Notes under the pieces: generated by a model
Databases searched by the model: none
Told to the model about the DNA's origin: nothing
The model's input: only the letters and a program-made list of their open reading frames with translations
Program-made: the position numbers and the translations under genes
Part shown: piece by piece, positions 15,575-24,511 of the stretch
How positions within the stretch are numbered: the stretch's first letter is position 1
Layout: each line of letters opens with the position of its first letter
Assembly: GCA_902522225.1 (NCBI GenBank)
Contig: CABYUS010000008.1
Coordinates: forward strand, 1-43,221
From: an uncultured Pelagibacteraceae bacterium
Lineage (GTDB): Bacteria; Pseudomonadota; Alphaproteobacteria; Pelagibacterales; Pelagibacteraceae
Direction of reading: 5' to 3'
DNA length: 43,221 bases

Positions 15575-16570
15575 ATGAAAAAAATTATCAACAATCCAAG
15601 TGATTTTGTTGAAGAGTCTATTGCAGGATTAATCAAGTCTCATCCAGATGTTTATGCGCTAGCAAAAGATAATAACAGAGTTGTTACAAGATCATCAAAA
15701 GCATCAAATAAAGTTGGAATAGTAACAGGAGGTGGATCTGGACATCTTCCAGTGTTTACTGGGTATATTGGGAAAGGTTTTTTAGATGCATGCGCAATTG
15801 GATCAGTATTTGCCTCCCCCTCAGTTGATCAAATGGTTTCGGCTATAAAAAACGCTGATAATGGTAATGGTGTTCTATGTGTTATTGGAAATTATGGTGG
15901 CGATGTAATGAATTTTGAAATGGCATGCGAAATGGTCGAGGCTGATGGAGTTAAGACAAAAAAAATAATTGTAGCTGATGATATTGCCAGCGCCAGTGAG
16001 GAAGAAAAATCCAAAAGACGTGGAATTGCTGGAATGATATTTATTTTTAAAATTGCTGGGGCAAAAGCTGAAAGTGGAGCTTCGCTCGATGAAGTATTTA
16101 ATACTGCAAATGAAGCTAATGAAAATATTAGAACTTTAGGTGTAGCTCTTTCACCTTGTATTCTCCCAGAAGCAGGCAAACCTACTTTTGAGATAAATGA
16201 TGACGAAATTGAAATAGGAATGGGGATACATGGAGAGCCTGGTATCAAAAGAGAGAAATTAAAGAGTGCTAATGATCTTGTGGACGATTTGTATGAAAGA
16301 ATAATAAAAGACTCTAAATTAAAATCTGGTGATAATATAGCTGTAATGGTTAATAGTTTAGGGGCTACTCCTCTCGAAGAATTATATATAGTATCAAAAA
16401 AATTAAATGAAAATTTAGAGAAATCAAATATTAAAAATAACAAAACATATGTTGGAAGATATGCAACATCAATGGAGATGGCAGGTATGTCAATCACTAC
16501 TTTAAAACTTAATGATAACTTAAAAGAAATGCTTTTATCAGATAGTCATTGTCCTTTTTGGAGTAATTAA
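15575..16570 (+). CDS. dhaK: dihydroxyacetone kinase substrate-binding subunit DhaK
   Basis: A 331-residue DhaK/Dak1-domain protein. DhaK binds its ketone substrate covalently through a histidine. The motifs VTGGGSGHLP (His57) and MGIHGEPG (His219) carry the two expected histidines, and GNYGGDVMNFEMA is a further signature. It would phosphorylate dihydroxyacetone or a related ketose together with a DhaL partner. The only DhaL here is 6 kb upstream, on the same strand but beyond an opposite-strand island. The gene is followed after a single base by a phosphotransacetylase-family gene, so the two are coexpressed. Confidence 0.92.
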   Translation: MKKIINNPSDFVEESIAGLIKSHPDVYALAKDNNRVVTRSSKASNKVGIVTGGGSGHLPVFTGYIGKGFLDACAIGSVFASPSVDQMVSAIKNADNGNGVLCVIGNYGGDVMNFEMACEMVEADGVKTKKIIVADDIASASEEEKSKRRGIAGMIFIFKIAGAKAESGASLDEVFNTANEANENIRTLGVALSPCILPEAGKPTFEINDDEIEIGMGIHGEPGIKREKLKSANDLVDDLYERIIKDSKLKSGDNIAVMVNSLGATPLEELYIVSKKLNENLEKSNIKNNKTYVGRYATSMEMAGMSITTLKLNDNLKEMLLSDSHCPFWSN

Positions 16571-16571
16571 T

Positions 16572-17486
16572 ATGTTATCAGATAAAGAAATCATTTGTCC
16601 TGATAACCTGTTAAATATTGCGTCTCAGAAAAAAAATGTTGTTGCAGGTGTAGTGAACGCAGGTAATTATTTAGCTATGGTATCTATTATGGACGCTGTA
16701 AATGAAAATTTAATTAAACCAATTTTTATTGGTGACAAAGTTGAAATAGAAAAATGTGCAGAAAAATTAAAATTTGATATATCAGAATTTGAATTAATTC
16801 ATGAACCAGATGAAAATAGTACAGCTAAGATTGCTGCTACATTAGCATCAGAAGATAAAATACAAATAATTGTAAAAGGACACATTCATACAGATGTTTT
16901 AATGAAAGAAATTTTGAAAAGAAAATATAATTTACTAGGTAAAACTAGATTAAGCCACATTTGGCATATGACAATTGATAAAGAAAGTGGGCCACTAATA
17001 ATAACAGATGGTGCATTAAATGTTTTGCCTAATGTTAAAACTAAAATGCATATCTTAAAAAATGTTATAAATTTCTGTCACCGTATTGGAATTGAGAAAC
17101 CAAAAGTTTCTGTTTTATCAGCAACAGAAGAAGTGTTAGATAGCATGCCAAGTTCTAAAGAAGCTGATGAACTTACAAAACTAGCAGAGAAAGAGGGATT
17201 AAATGCCGATGTTTTTGGTCCATTAGCCTTTGATAATAGTATTTCTAAGAAATCTGCATCTATAAAAGGAATTGAAAATAAAGTTTCTGGAAGTGCCGAT
17301 GTTTTGTTAGTGCCAAGTGTAGAAACAGGTAATGCCTTAGTTAAAATGATGGTTTATTTTATGGGAGCGTGTGCAGCTGGTGTTGTAGTTGGTGGTAAGG
17401 TGCCAATAGTTATTACTAGTCGATCAGATGAAGCACCTGCAAGAATGGCTTCAATCGCAGCAGCAGTTGTTGCGTTAGATCAATAA
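16572..17486 (+). CDS. phosphate acetyl/butyryltransferase family protein
   Basis: A 304-residue PTA/PTB-fold enzyme, which transfers acyl groups between CoA and phosphate. Motifs include IVKGHIHTDVLMKEIL, HIWHMTIDKESGPLIITDGALN, FGPLAFDNSIS and VPSVETGNALVKMMVYF. The length matches stand-alone phosphotransbutyrylase/acetylase proteins lacking the N-terminal MaoC or MaeB fusions. In taurine degradation Pta converts acetyl phosphate from Xsc into acetyl-CoA, so it would fit the nearby taurine genes, but Xsc is not in the window. The direct neighbour is DhaK. Its stop overlaps the convergent LysE gene by seven bases. Confidence 0.85.
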   Translation: MLSDKEIICPDNLLNIASQKKNVVAGVVNAGNYLAMVSIMDAVNENLIKPIFIGDKVEIEKCAEKLKFDISEFELIHEPDENSTAKIAATLASEDKIQIIVKGHIHTDVLMKEILKRKYNLLGKTRLSHIWHMTIDKESGPLIITDGALNVLPNVKTKMHILKNVINFCHRIGIEKPKVSVLSATEEVLDSMPSSKEADELTKLAEKEGLNADVFGPLAFDNSISKKSASIKGIENKVSGSADVLLVPSVETGNALVKMMVYFMGACAAGVVVGGKVPIVITSRSDEAPARMASIAAAVVALDQ

Positions 17487-18091
17487 GCTAAGATTTCTCT
17501 GATTACATAAATACTTAAAGAGCTCATAAATGTTATAATGAAGAAATTGATAAATTTCCAAGTTAATTGACTTTGTAAATATTGTGAAAGAAATTTAGAT
17601 AAATACCCTAAAATAAAAAAAAACAAAAAAGATGCTAATGTTGCTCCTAATCCAAAATATATTTTATCAATATATAAAAAATTTTTTGAGAAATTTCCTA
17701 AGAAAAAAACTGTATCAGAATAAACATGGGGATTTAAATAAGTAAATCCAAAACATTTGAGCATTACTTCTTTAAAAAGTCTTGAATTTTTTTGAATACT
17801 TAAATCAATATTTTTATTAAATACTCTTATTTTGTTAATGATAAAATACAAAAGAAATAATAAGAGTAATATATTAAATATTAATTCAATCTGATTGTTA
17901 AAAAAATATCTGAAATATTCAAATAAATAAATTCCAAGAAATATTAGAATTAAATCGGAAAGTGAACAAATTAAACAAACTAAAAATACATATTGTTTTT
18001 TTAATCCTTGTTCTATTACAAAAATATTTTGAGCACCTAAGGCTAAGATTAAACTTAAACCTGCAAAGAAACCTATGATGAGATAATTCAC
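17480..18091 (-). CDS. LysE/ArgO-type amino acid exporter
   Basis: A 203-residue inner-membrane protein with about six hydrophobic helices. The start MNYLIIGFFAGLSLILALGAQNIFVIEQGL is the LysE/ArgO signature (GLSLILALGAQNIFV), and TYLNPHVYSDTVFFLG matches the conserved loop with the NP motif. Members export basic amino acids such as arginine and lysine. It lies downstream of the peroxiredoxin gene on the same strand, separated by a hairpin. Substrate is not certain. Confidence 0.9.
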   Translation of the reverse strand: MNYLIIGFFAGLSLILALGAQNIFVIEQGLKKQYVFLVCLICSLSDLILIFLGIYLFEYFRYFFNNQIELIFNILLLLFLLYFIINKIRVFNKNIDLSIQKNSRLFKEVMLKCFGFTYLNPHVYSDTVFFLGNFSKNFLYIDKIYFGLGATLASFLFFFILGYLSKFLSQYLQSQLTWKFINFFIITFMSSLSIYVIREILAY

Positions 18092-18099
18092 TTAAAATA

Positions 18100-18126
18100 T
18101 TTAAGGCTGCATTAAGCAGCCTTAAA
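18100..18126 (-). terminator. perfect hairpin between peroxiredoxin and lysE
   Basis: TTTAAGGCTGC and GCAGCCTTAAA form an 11-base perfect inverted repeat around ATTAA. It follows the peroxiredoxin stop by 13 bases and precedes the lysE ATG. On the minus strand the trailing bases are TATTTT, a short T-rich tail, so termination may be partial. It probably limits read-through from the highly expressed peroxiredoxin gene. Confidence 0.65.
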
Positions 18127-18139
18127 TTAAGAAAAAACT

Positions 18140-18805
18140 TTATTTTTTCATTGGATCAGGAACTTTTCTTAAGTAAGGCTTAATAGTTTCCCATCCATCT
18201 GGATATATTTTTTTTGCTTCGTCGTTAGTAACCTTAGGTACAATTATTACTTTTTCCCCAGGTTTCCAATCAGCAGGCGTAGCAATTTTATGTTTAATAG
18301 TTCTTTGCATAGAGTCTATTGCTCTTAAGATCTCATGAAAATTCCTACCTGTTGTCATTGGGTATGTAAGAAATAAACCAATTCTTTTATCTGGTCTAAT
18401 TACATAAACGGTTCTTACTGTTTCGTTATCTACCGCTGTTCTTCCTCCAGAAGTAACTCCAGCGTCTGCTTCAAGCATATTATAAAGTTTTGCAACCGCT
18501 AAATCTTCGTCAGCTACAATTGGATACTCAGGTTTCATTCCACAAACATCTGTAATATCATCTAACCATTTAACATGATCAGCTACTGGATCAACACTTA
18601 ACCCAATTACTTTTACATTTCTTGCATCAAACTCAGGTTTCATTTTAGCTAACGCCCCTAATTCAGTTGTGCAAACTGGTGTAAAATCTTTTGGATGTGA
18701 AAACAATACACCCCAGCTATCGCCAAGCCATTCATGAAAAGAGATATCTCCCATTTGAGTTTTAGCTTTAAAATCTGGAGCAACACTATTTATTTTTAAC
18801 GTCAT
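18140..18805 (-). CDS. 1-Cys peroxiredoxin (Prx6 type)
   Basis: A 221-residue AhpC/TSA-family peroxidase. HPKDFTPVCTTELG contains the peroxidatic Cys45, and PLP-free family features such as GRNFHEILRAIDSMQ and a C-terminal dimerisation domain (residues ~150-221) match Prx6-type proteins. It reduces peroxides in the cytoplasm. A strong ribosome-binding site (AAAAAGGAGA) precedes the ATG, implying high expression. It is divergent from the sulfide:quinone oxidoreductase gene, with 131 bases between them holding both promoters. Confidence 0.92.
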   Translation of the reverse strand: MTLKINSVAPDFKAKTQMGDISFHEWLGDSWGVLFSHPKDFTPVCTTELGALAKMKPEFDARNVKVIGLSVDPVADHVKWLDDITDVCGMKPEYPIVADEDLAVAKLYNMLEADAGVTSGGRTAVDNETVRTVYVIRPDKRIGLFLTYPMTTGRNFHEILRAIDSMQRTIKHKIATPADWKPGEKVIIVPKVTNDEAKKIYPDGWETIKPYLRKVPDPMKK

Positions 18806-18936
18806 TTTATTCGTCTCCTTTTTGTTTATTAGAATTATTATAAATTATTAGTTATATATATCAACCTTATTTGAATTTAACTACTCAACTTCTAAGACGT
18901 GTATCTTGTTAATTATTAAGGTGTTACACTTTTTCT
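18806..18936. promoter_or_regulatory. divergent promoter region, peroxiredoxin / sqr
   Basis: A 131-base AT-rich spacer between two divergently transcribed genes, so it must hold both promoters. It includes the purine-rich ribosome-binding site of the peroxiredoxin gene near its left end. I see no hairpin, repeat or ORF that stands out. Confidence 0.45.
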
Positions 18937-20178
18937 ATGAATAAAACAAATCACTCAAATATATTAATTGTTGGTGGTGGATGTGCTGGAATATCTGTTG
19001 CAACAAGATTACATAATTTAAAATCTGATTTAAGCATTTCAATTATTGAGCCATCAGATCAATCATTATATCAAGCAGCTTGGACTTTAGTTGGAGCTGG
19101 GGCTTATGACAAAGATAAGACTATCAAACCAATGACTGAAGTTATGCCAAGTTATGTTAATTGGATAAAAGATCATGCAGAAAGTTTTGCACCAGAGTCT
19201 AATTCCGTAAAAACATCTAACGGAGAACATTCATATGATTACTTAGTAGTTTGTCCAGGATTAAAAATTAATTACGCAGGTATACCAGGACTTCAAGAGT
19301 CAATTGGTAAAAATAATGTTTGCACTAATTATAGTGCTGATATGGCTGTATACACTTGGGAGTGTCTAAAAAATCTAAAAGGTGGAACTTTGTTATTTAC
19401 TGAACCGCCAATGCCGATTAAATGTGCAGGCGCACCTCAAAAAATTGCATATCTTGCGGCAGATCATTTAAAACAAAAAGGACTTCTAAATGAAAGTAAT
19501 TTAGAATTCTTATGTGCTAAACCAGTAATTTTTGGTGTTCCACATTTTCAAGGACCGCTGAATGAAATTTGTGACTCTTATGGAATTAAAAGAAGCTTCC
19601 AGCATAATCTTGTTTCAATTAACGGTGATGCAAAAGAAGCTGTTTTTAAACAAACAGACAAAGATGGTAACTCAAAAGAAATCACTAAAAAATTTGATTT
19701 TATTCACGTAACGCCTCCACAAACTGCACCTGATTTTATAAAGAACAGCCCACTTGCAGATGCTGGTGGATGGGTTGATGTGGATCATAAAGGCGGAACT
19801 TTACGACATACAAAGTATGAAAATATTTATAGTCTTGGTGATGTAATGAATGCGCCAAATGCTAAAACTGGTGCAGCTGTAAGAAAGCAAGCGCCTATTG
19901 TAGCGCACAACATAATTAAAGATATTAATAAATCATCTGGTGATTACAGGCTTTATGATGGATATGGTGCTTGTCCTTTAACAGTTGCATATGGAAAAGT
20001 GATGCTGGCTGAATTTTGTTACGGTGGAAAGGTAACACCTAGTTTTCCATTTGATCCTACTAAACCAAGTTCATTATACTGGCAGATGAAATCAAAAGTC
20101 TTTCCATGGCTTCAATGGAATGTAATGTTTAAGGGTAAAGAGTGGAGTAAACCAGGCCACAAAGCTATTGCAAAATAA
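18937..20178 (+). CDS. sqr: sulfide:quinone oxidoreductase (mitochondrial SQOR-like)
   Basis: A 413-residue FAD enzyme that oxidises sulfide and passes electrons to ubiquinone at the inner membrane. The N-terminal ILIVGGGCAGISVATRL is the FAD motif. MPIKCAGAPQKIAYL contains Cys163 and YGACPLTVAYGKVMLAEF contains Cys346, which fit the pair of redox cysteines of type II SQR. HVTPPQTAPDFIKNSPLAD and DVMNAPNAKTGAAVRKQAP strongly recall human SQOR. The hydrophobic C-terminal part (LYWQMKSKVFPWLQWNVMFKG) fits membrane attachment. It starts a rightward unit with an ETHE1-type dioxygenase and cysteine synthesis genes. Confidence 0.9.
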   Translation: MNKTNHSNILIVGGGCAGISVATRLHNLKSDLSISIIEPSDQSLYQAAWTLVGAGAYDKDKTIKPMTEVMPSYVNWIKDHAESFAPESNSVKTSNGEHSYDYLVVCPGLKINYAGIPGLQESIGKNNVCTNYSADMAVYTWECLKNLKGGTLLFTEPPMPIKCAGAPQKIAYLAADHLKQKGLLNESNLEFLCAKPVIFGVPHFQGPLNEICDSYGIKRSFQHNLVSINGDAKEAVFKQTDKDGNSKEITKKFDFIHVTPPQTAPDFIKNSPLADAGGWVDVDHKGGTLRHTKYENIYSLGDVMNAPNAKTGAAVRKQAPIVAHNIIKDINKSSGDYRLYDGYGACPLTVAYGKVMLAEFCYGGKVTPSFPFDPTKPSSLYWQMKSKVFPWLQWNVMFKGKEWSKPGHKAIAK

Positions 20179-20208
20179 TATCAATTAAATAAAATCATAA
20201 TACTAGTT

Positions 20209-20904
20209 ATGATTTTTAAACAATTATTTGATACCAAATCCTCCACTTACACTTATCTGATTGCAAGTGATAAAGGCAGAGAAGCTTTAATAATTGATCC
20301 TGTAATTGAACATACTGATATATATACAAAAGAACTAAAAGACCTTGATTTAAAATTAGTCAAAGTAATTGATACACATATACATGCAGACCACATAACT
20401 GGTCTAAACGAATTAAGTAAAATTTATAATTGTTCAAAAATTATGGGCGAGCAATCTAAGTCTGAAGTTATTGATGTCAGAGTAAAGAATGAAGATAAGA
20501 TAAAAATTGAAAATATTGAATTAAATGTAATCTATACTCCTGGTCATACAGATTGTTCATATAGTTTTTTAATGAGTGATAGGGTTTTTACAGGTGATAC
20601 ATTGTTAATAAATGGAACAGGTCGAACAGATTTTCAGAACGGGGATGCAAAAGAACAGTACAATTCGATATTCAATAAACTTCTTAAATTACCTGAAAAT
20701 ACTTACGTTTATCCAGCTCATGATTATAATGGTAAAAAATTTTCTACAATTGGAGAACAACGTTCTAATAATCCAAGATTACAAGTTAGTTCTGTAGATC
20801 AATACGTAGAAATAATGAATAATTTAAACCTTGCAAATCCTAAAATGATGGATGTAGCAGTTCCTGCTAATCTTAAGGGTTTAACGCTTGATCAGCTTAA
20901 TTAA
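20209..20904 (+). CDS. ETHE1-type persulfide dioxygenase (metallo-beta-lactamase fold)
   Basis: A 231-residue MBL-fold protein. [12 protein letters not shown] holds the HxHxDH iron/metal site, [11 protein letters not shown] the next His, [17 protein letters not shown] the Asp, and YPAHDYNG the last His. The stretches [15 protein letters not shown] and the C-terminal VAVPANLKG match mitochondrial ETHE1, which oxidises glutathione persulfide to sulfite. It follows SQOR by 30 bases, and the SQOR product (persulfide) is its expected substrate. No rhodanese domain is attached. The enzyme call is firm on motif grounds. Confidence 0.92.
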   Translation: MIFKQLFDTKSSTYTYLIASDKGREALIIDPVIEHTDIYTKELKDLDLKLVKVIDTHIHADHITGLNELSKIYNCSKIMGEQSKSEVIDVRVKNEDKIKIENIELNVIYTPGHTDCSYSFLMSDRVFTGDTLLINGTGRTDFQNGDAKEQYNSIFNKLLKLPENTYVYPAHDYNGKKFSTIGEQRSNNPRLQVSSVDQYVEIMNNLNLANPKMMDVAVPANLKGLTLDQLN

Positions 20905-20939
20905 CTTTAAATTTTAAAAATAGACACTATATAAAGTAC

Positions 20940-21524
20940 ATGAATGATTTCTTAGAATCTATAATGCATCGTGACCCTGCTGCAAAATCTAAAATAAGTA
21001 TTATTTTAACTTATCCTGGTGTTAAGGCAGTCTTTTTTCACAGAATTGCAAATTTTTTTTCTGTTGCAAAATTAGATTTAATTGCAAGAATTATTTCTCA
21101 ATTTTCAAGATTTATGACTGGAATTGAAATTCACCCTGGAGCAAAAATTGGAAAAAATTTATTTATTGATCATGGTATGGGTGTCGTTATTGGAGAAACC
21201 TCTGATATTGGTGATAATGTAACTATTTATCATATGGCTACTTTAGGAGGTATTGCTCCAAGTATAAACTCAGATAATCAGAGAGATGTAAAAAGACATC
21301 CGACTTTAAAAGATAATGTTGTCGTTGGTTCGGGTGCTCAAATTTTAGGACCAGTTGTAATTGGAAAAAATGCAAAAGTTGGAGCTAATGCAGTTGTGAC
21401 TAAAGATGTTGAAGAAAATGCTGTCATGGTTGGTATACCTGCAAAAAATGTTGGTCAAATAAACAAAGGGGGGAAATTTACTCCTTATGGTATAGATTCA
21501 ACTGGAGATGCAGAAGATAAATGA
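20940..21524 (+). CDS. cysE: serine O-acetyltransferase
   Basis: A 194-residue left-handed beta-helix acetyltransferase. [14 protein letters not shown] and [15 protein letters not shown] form the N-terminal SATase region. The hexapeptide repeats begin at [19 protein letters not shown], with [18 protein letters not shown] and the catalytic His region. It makes O-acetylserine from serine and acetyl-CoA in the cytoplasm. The length is that of the short SATase class. It overlaps cysK by four bases (ATGA), an operon layout that couples acetylserine formation to sulfide capture. Confidence 0.93.
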   Translation: MNDFLESIMHRDPAAKSKISIILTYPGVKAVFFHRIANFFSVAKLDLIARIISQFSRFMTGIEIHPGAKIGKNLFIDHGMGVVIGETSDIGDNVTIYHMATLGGIAPSINSDNQRDVKRHPTLKDNVVVGSGAQILGPVVIGKNAKVGANAVVTKDVEENAVMVGIPAKNVGQINKGGKFTPYGIDSTGDAEDK

Positions 21525-22522
21525 AAATAATCCAAAATAGTTTTGTAGATGGCGTTGGAAATACCCCTCTCATAAAATTAAAAGGTCCTTCAGAATTAAC
21601 AGGATGTAATATTTATGGAAAAGCAGAATATCTAAATCCTGGTGGGTCAGTTAAAGATAGAGCTGCCCTGTATTTAATTAAAGATGCAGAAGAAAAAAAA
21701 TTAATTTCAAAAGGTGGGACTATCGTTGAGGGTACAGCAGGAAATACTGGTATTGGTCTTTGTTTAATTGGAAATTCTTTAGGATACAAAACAATTATTG
21801 TAATGAACGATAATCAGACACAAGAAAAGAAAGATTTATTAAAAAATATAGGATCTGATTTAAGACTTGTTCCACCTAAACCTTATAGTGATGATGGAAA
21901 TTTTGTTAAAGTAGCTGGTAGACTAGCTGATGAATTGAGACCTCAAAATAATAATGGCGTTGTGTGGGCAAATCAATTTGACAATGTTGCAAATGCTAAG
22001 GCTCATTATGAAACTACAGGTAAAGAAATTTGGGAACAAACAGATGGAAAAGTTGATGGATTTATATGCTCTTCTGGAACAGGTGGAACTATTTCAGGAG
22101 TTAGTAATGCGCTTAAGGAGAAAAATAAAGATGTTAAGATTTATCTTGCTGATCCAAAAGGATCGTCCATGTATAATTATGTTAAAAGTGGAGAATTGAA
22201 ATCTGAAGGTAGTTCTATAACTGAAGGCATAGGCTCAAGTAGAGTTACGAAAAATTTTGAAAAAGCCAGAGTAGATGATGCTTTTTCTGTTGATGATAAA
22301 GAAGCTTTGCCAGTATTATATAATTTAATTAAGCATGAAGGACTAAGTCTAGGAACTAGTTGCGCAATTAATGTGTGTGGTGCCATTAAAATGGCAAAAG
22401 AATTAGGGCCAGGAAAAACAATAGTCACAATCTTGTGTGATAAATCAGAAAAATACAACTCTAAGCTGTTTAACAAATCATTTTTACAGGAAAAAGGCTT
22501 ACCTTATCCTGATTGGATATAG
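21521..22522 (+). CDS. cysK: cysteine synthase (O-acetylserine sulfhydrylase)
   Basis: A 333-residue PLP enzyme of fold type [13 protein letters not shown] contains the PLP lysine (Lys45), [11 protein letters not shown] is the substrate/asparagine loop, and [12 protein letters not shown] is the phosphate-binding glycine loop. It makes cysteine from O-acetylserine and sulfide in the cytoplasm. The 333-residue length and the C-terminal region are slightly longer than the CysK norm. It is the last gene of the sulfide unit and its start is coupled to cysE by overlap. Whether it is CysK or a related cystathionine beta-synthase-like enzyme cannot be fully separated, but the cysE pairing favours CysK. 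Confidence 0.92.
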   Translation: MKIIQNSFVDGVGNTPLIKLKGPSELTGCNIYGKAEYLNPGGSVKDRAALYLIKDAEEKKLISKGGTIVEGTAGNTGIGLCLIGNSLGYKTIIVMNDNQTQEKKDLLKNIGSDLRLVPPKPYSDDGNFVKVAGRLADELRPQNNNGVVWANQFDNVANAKAHYETTGKEIWEQTDGKVDGFICSSGTGGTISGVSNALKEKNKDVKIYLADPKGSSMYNYVKSGELKSEGSSITEGIGSSRVTKNFEKARVDDAFSVDDKEALPVLYNLIKHEGLSLGTSCAINVCGAIKMAKELGPGKTIVTILCDKSEKYNSKLFNKSFLQEKGLPYPDWI

Positions 22523-22606
22523 CGACACATATCAGATTTGTCATTAAATCATAATATTAATAACTTAATTTAAATTAAAATAAACTTTTAAAATAAGGAG
22601 AATATT

Positions 22607-22987
22607 ATGGACGCGAAAGAAATAACAAAAAAAGGTTATGAACTTTTTAATAGTGGAGATATGCAAACTTTTTTCACTGATATTGTTCATGACGATATAA
22701 CTTGGACTTTTCCAGGTAAGGAAGGAAAACACCCTTTATCAGGAGTGCATAAAGGAAAAGAAGCTGTTATGGCTACAATGTCAAAAATACCGGCTACTTG
22801 GAAAAATTTTAAATTAACTCCAGAGTTTATGATCAGCGAAGGTGATAAAGTTTTTGTAAAAGTAAATGCAAAAGCTGATGGTATGGATACAGTTTTTGGA
22901 CATTACTTTGAAGTTAAAGATGGAAAGATGATCACTATGATGACTTTTGACGATACTTTAAGCATGTTCGACTCGATGAATAAATAA
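22607..22987 (+). CDS. NTF2-like/SnoaL-like small protein
   Basis: A 126-residue protein with the NTF2-like cone fold. The order is an N-terminal helix (EITKKGYELFNSGDMQTFFTD), then WTFPGKEGKHPLSG and a C-terminal sheet VFGHYFEVKDGKMITMMTFDD. Such folds bind small hydrophobic ligands or act as isomerases and hydrolases; the function cannot be assigned here. A strong ribosome-binding site (AATAAGGAGAA) precedes the ATG. It begins a rightward series of small genes and lies 84 bases after cysK. Confidence 0.82.
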   Translation: MDAKEITKKGYELFNSGDMQTFFTDIVHDDITWTFPGKEGKHPLSGVHKGKEAVMATMSKIPATWKNFKLTPEFMISEGDKVFVKVNAKADGMDTVFGHYFEVKDGKMITMMTFDDTLSMFDSMNK

Positions 22988-23009
22988 AAAAATTAAATAG
23001 AGAGAAAAA

Positions 23010-23489
23010 ATGAAAAAAATAATATTTACAATATTAATATCAATATTAACAACATCTGTATTTGCTGAAACTTCTGGTAAGTTTCAAGCTAGTGGAATGG
23101 GTGCTTGGGAAGTAAATGTCATGGATGGTGGAAATGGCAATATGAGCATAACATATGATGGGATTGCTGGAATGACTGATGCTAATCCAGACGGTATATT
23201 CCACAAATCAACAATGCACTGCATCGGTGGATTAACATTGCAAGCTGGAAAGTTTGAGGATGAAACTGGAATGTGTAGATTTGATTTATTTGATGGTGAA
23301 AGTGTTTTTATCAATTTCAAAGGAAAAGGCACTGGTGGAGTTGGTGGAAGTGGAGACTTTATTATCATTAGTGGAACTGGTAAATATGCAAATATTAAAG
23401 GAACTGGTTTTTCTAGTAGACAAAATCTAAAAAGTAAAAGTGGTTTTGCAACATCAATAAATCAAATGAGTGGTGAGTTTACTTATTAA
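23010..23489 (+). CDS. secreted small protein, beta-rich
   Basis: A 159-residue protein with a signal peptide (MKKIIFTILISILTTSVFAE). The mature part is Gly-rich and of alternating polarity, suggesting beta strands; the segment FIIISGTGKYANIKGTGF resembles allene-oxide-cyclase-like or DUF3224 barrels, but I only suggest this. Two cysteines (MHCIGG and GMCRF) may form a disulfide. It lies 22 bases after the NTF2-like gene, in an apparent operon. No enzyme motif is seen. Confidence 0.75.
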   Translation: MKKIIFTILISILTTSVFAETSGKFQASGMGAWEVNVMDGGNGNMSITYDGIAGMTDANPDGIFHKSTMHCIGGLTLQAGKFEDETGMCRFDLFDGESVFINFKGKGTGGVGGSGDFIIISGTGKYANIKGTGFSSRQNLKSKSGFATSINQMSGEFTY

Positions 23490-23508
23490 TTAATTTTAAT
23501 ATTAAAAT

Positions 23509-23883
23509 ATGAAAAAAATAATAATTTCAATATTTTTGTGTCTATTTACTACTATTTCATCTGCCGAAATTAGTAATGTGGACAAAACAAAAGCGTGGGA
23601 TTGTAGTGGAATATATATGGCTAACTATTTTTTACCTTCTGGAGAAACATTTGAATACAGCATGAAAGAAAAATCAGTGGCATCAGTGAAAGTACTTAAA
23701 GCTTATGCGTTAGAAGCTGGAATTCCAGAAAAAGATTGGGATGATGGAGTGAACAATGCAGTGGATGAATATTATGGTTCAAAATATGATGAAGTTAAAA
23801 CAAATGAATGTCATGAATTTTTAGAAGCATTTGTGCCTGATGGTAAAGAAAGAGTAAAAAAAGTTGTTCAGACATTATATTAA
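23509..23883 (+). CDS. secreted small protein of unknown function
   Basis: A 124-residue protein beginning MKKIIISIFLCLFTTISSAE, a clear signal peptide with cleavage near SSA. The mature part is helical-looking and acidic/basic mixed. It has cysteines in AWDCSGIY and TNECHEFL, which could pair as a disulfide in the periplasm. I do not recognise a family. It is 19 bases downstream of another exported protein, which supports coexpression and a shared compartment. Confidence 0.72.
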   Translation: MKKIIISIFLCLFTTISSAEISNVDKTKAWDCSGIYMANYFLPSGETFEYSMKEKSVASVKVLKAYALEAGIPEKDWDDGVNNAVDEYYGSKYDEVKTNECHEFLEAFVPDGKERVKKVVQTLY

Positions 23884-23901
23884 AAAAAAAGGAGAATGAT
23901 A

Positions 23902-24195
23902 ATGAAAGATTATTTAACAACACATACTTTTAAATCTGCAGAAATGAAAAAGAAAATGCAAGAAACTATGGGATCAATGTCCCCTGCAGATATAATTAAG
24001 TCAACAACTGGTCCAAAAGCAGTTTGTCAATCATCATTTGTTTCGCCAGGTGATAGTTTGGTAATGTACTGTCACTGGAAAGCAGAGAGTGAAGAGGCAA
24101 TCAACGAACAATTAGGACCCATGAACGATTTTTATGAGCCACATAAACATCAAGTGATAGATCAAATCATGGATTTTAATAAAATGAGAGCATAA
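23902..24195 (+). CDS. small protein, possible ferredoxin-like alpha/beta fold
   Basis: A 97-residue cytoplasmic protein. The upstream ATG at 23896 is one base from the GGAG ribosome-binding site (23891-23894), so I choose the ATG at 23902 with normal spacing. The pattern of TTHTFKSAEMKKKMQE, a central AVCQSSFVSPGDSLVMYCHW strand region and a C-terminal HKHQVIDQIMDFN resembles ferredoxin-like (dimeric alpha/beta) stress proteins. This is a fold impression, not a family match. It sits in the series of small genes. Confidence 0.65.
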   Translation: MKDYLTTHTFKSAEMKKKMQETMGSMSPADIIKSTTGPKAVCQSSFVSPGDSLVMYCHWKAESEEAINEQLGPMNDFYEPHKHQVIDQIMDFNKMRA

Positions 24196-24219
24196 ATAAG
24201 TAATAGAAAGGGTAAAGAA

Positions 24220-24510
24220 ATGGAAAAAGAAATGTTAGTGCTTGCAGAATTAAAAGAAGGCAAGTTTGAAAAGTTTATGGGATGGATGCAGTCAGATGAA
24301 GGTATGAGTGTAAGAAAGTCTGCAGCTTATCCTGAAAAAACTGTAGGAGCAGTTATACCTGACAAAAGCGGTGTTATGTTCAAGGTATTTGTTCACAATG
24401 AAGAAAAAATGAAAGAACTAGTATCTGGTACACATCCAGTTGGAAAGGCAATTTATGATGAGTGTGTTATCAAAATGACTGCTTGGGATTTAACAAAGGT
24501 TGAAATGTAA
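24220..24510 (+). CDS. small protein, dimeric alpha/beta-like
   Basis: A 96-residue protein. Strand MLVLAELKEGKF, helix KFMGWMQSDEGMS, strands KTVGAVIPDKSGVMFKVFVHN and a final helix with VGKAIYDECVIKM suggest the ferredoxin-like fold of antibiotic-monooxygenase-type proteins. No catalytic residues can be named. It has a ribosome-binding site (GAAAGGG) and lies 24 bases after the preceding small gene. The next gene starts directly after its stop. Confidence 0.68.
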   Translation: MEKEMLVLAELKEGKFEKFMGWMQSDEGMSVRKSAAYPEKTVGAVIPDKSGVMFKVFVHNEEKMKELVSGTHPVGKAIYDECVIKMTAWDLTKVEM

Positions 24511-24511
24511 T

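Noticed and set aside
15892..16497. 201-codon ORF on the minus strand opposite dhaK
   Set aside because: It lies fully inside dhaK, whose motifs and residues are intact. The antisense translation shows no domain and a low-complexity Ser/Ile-rich composition.
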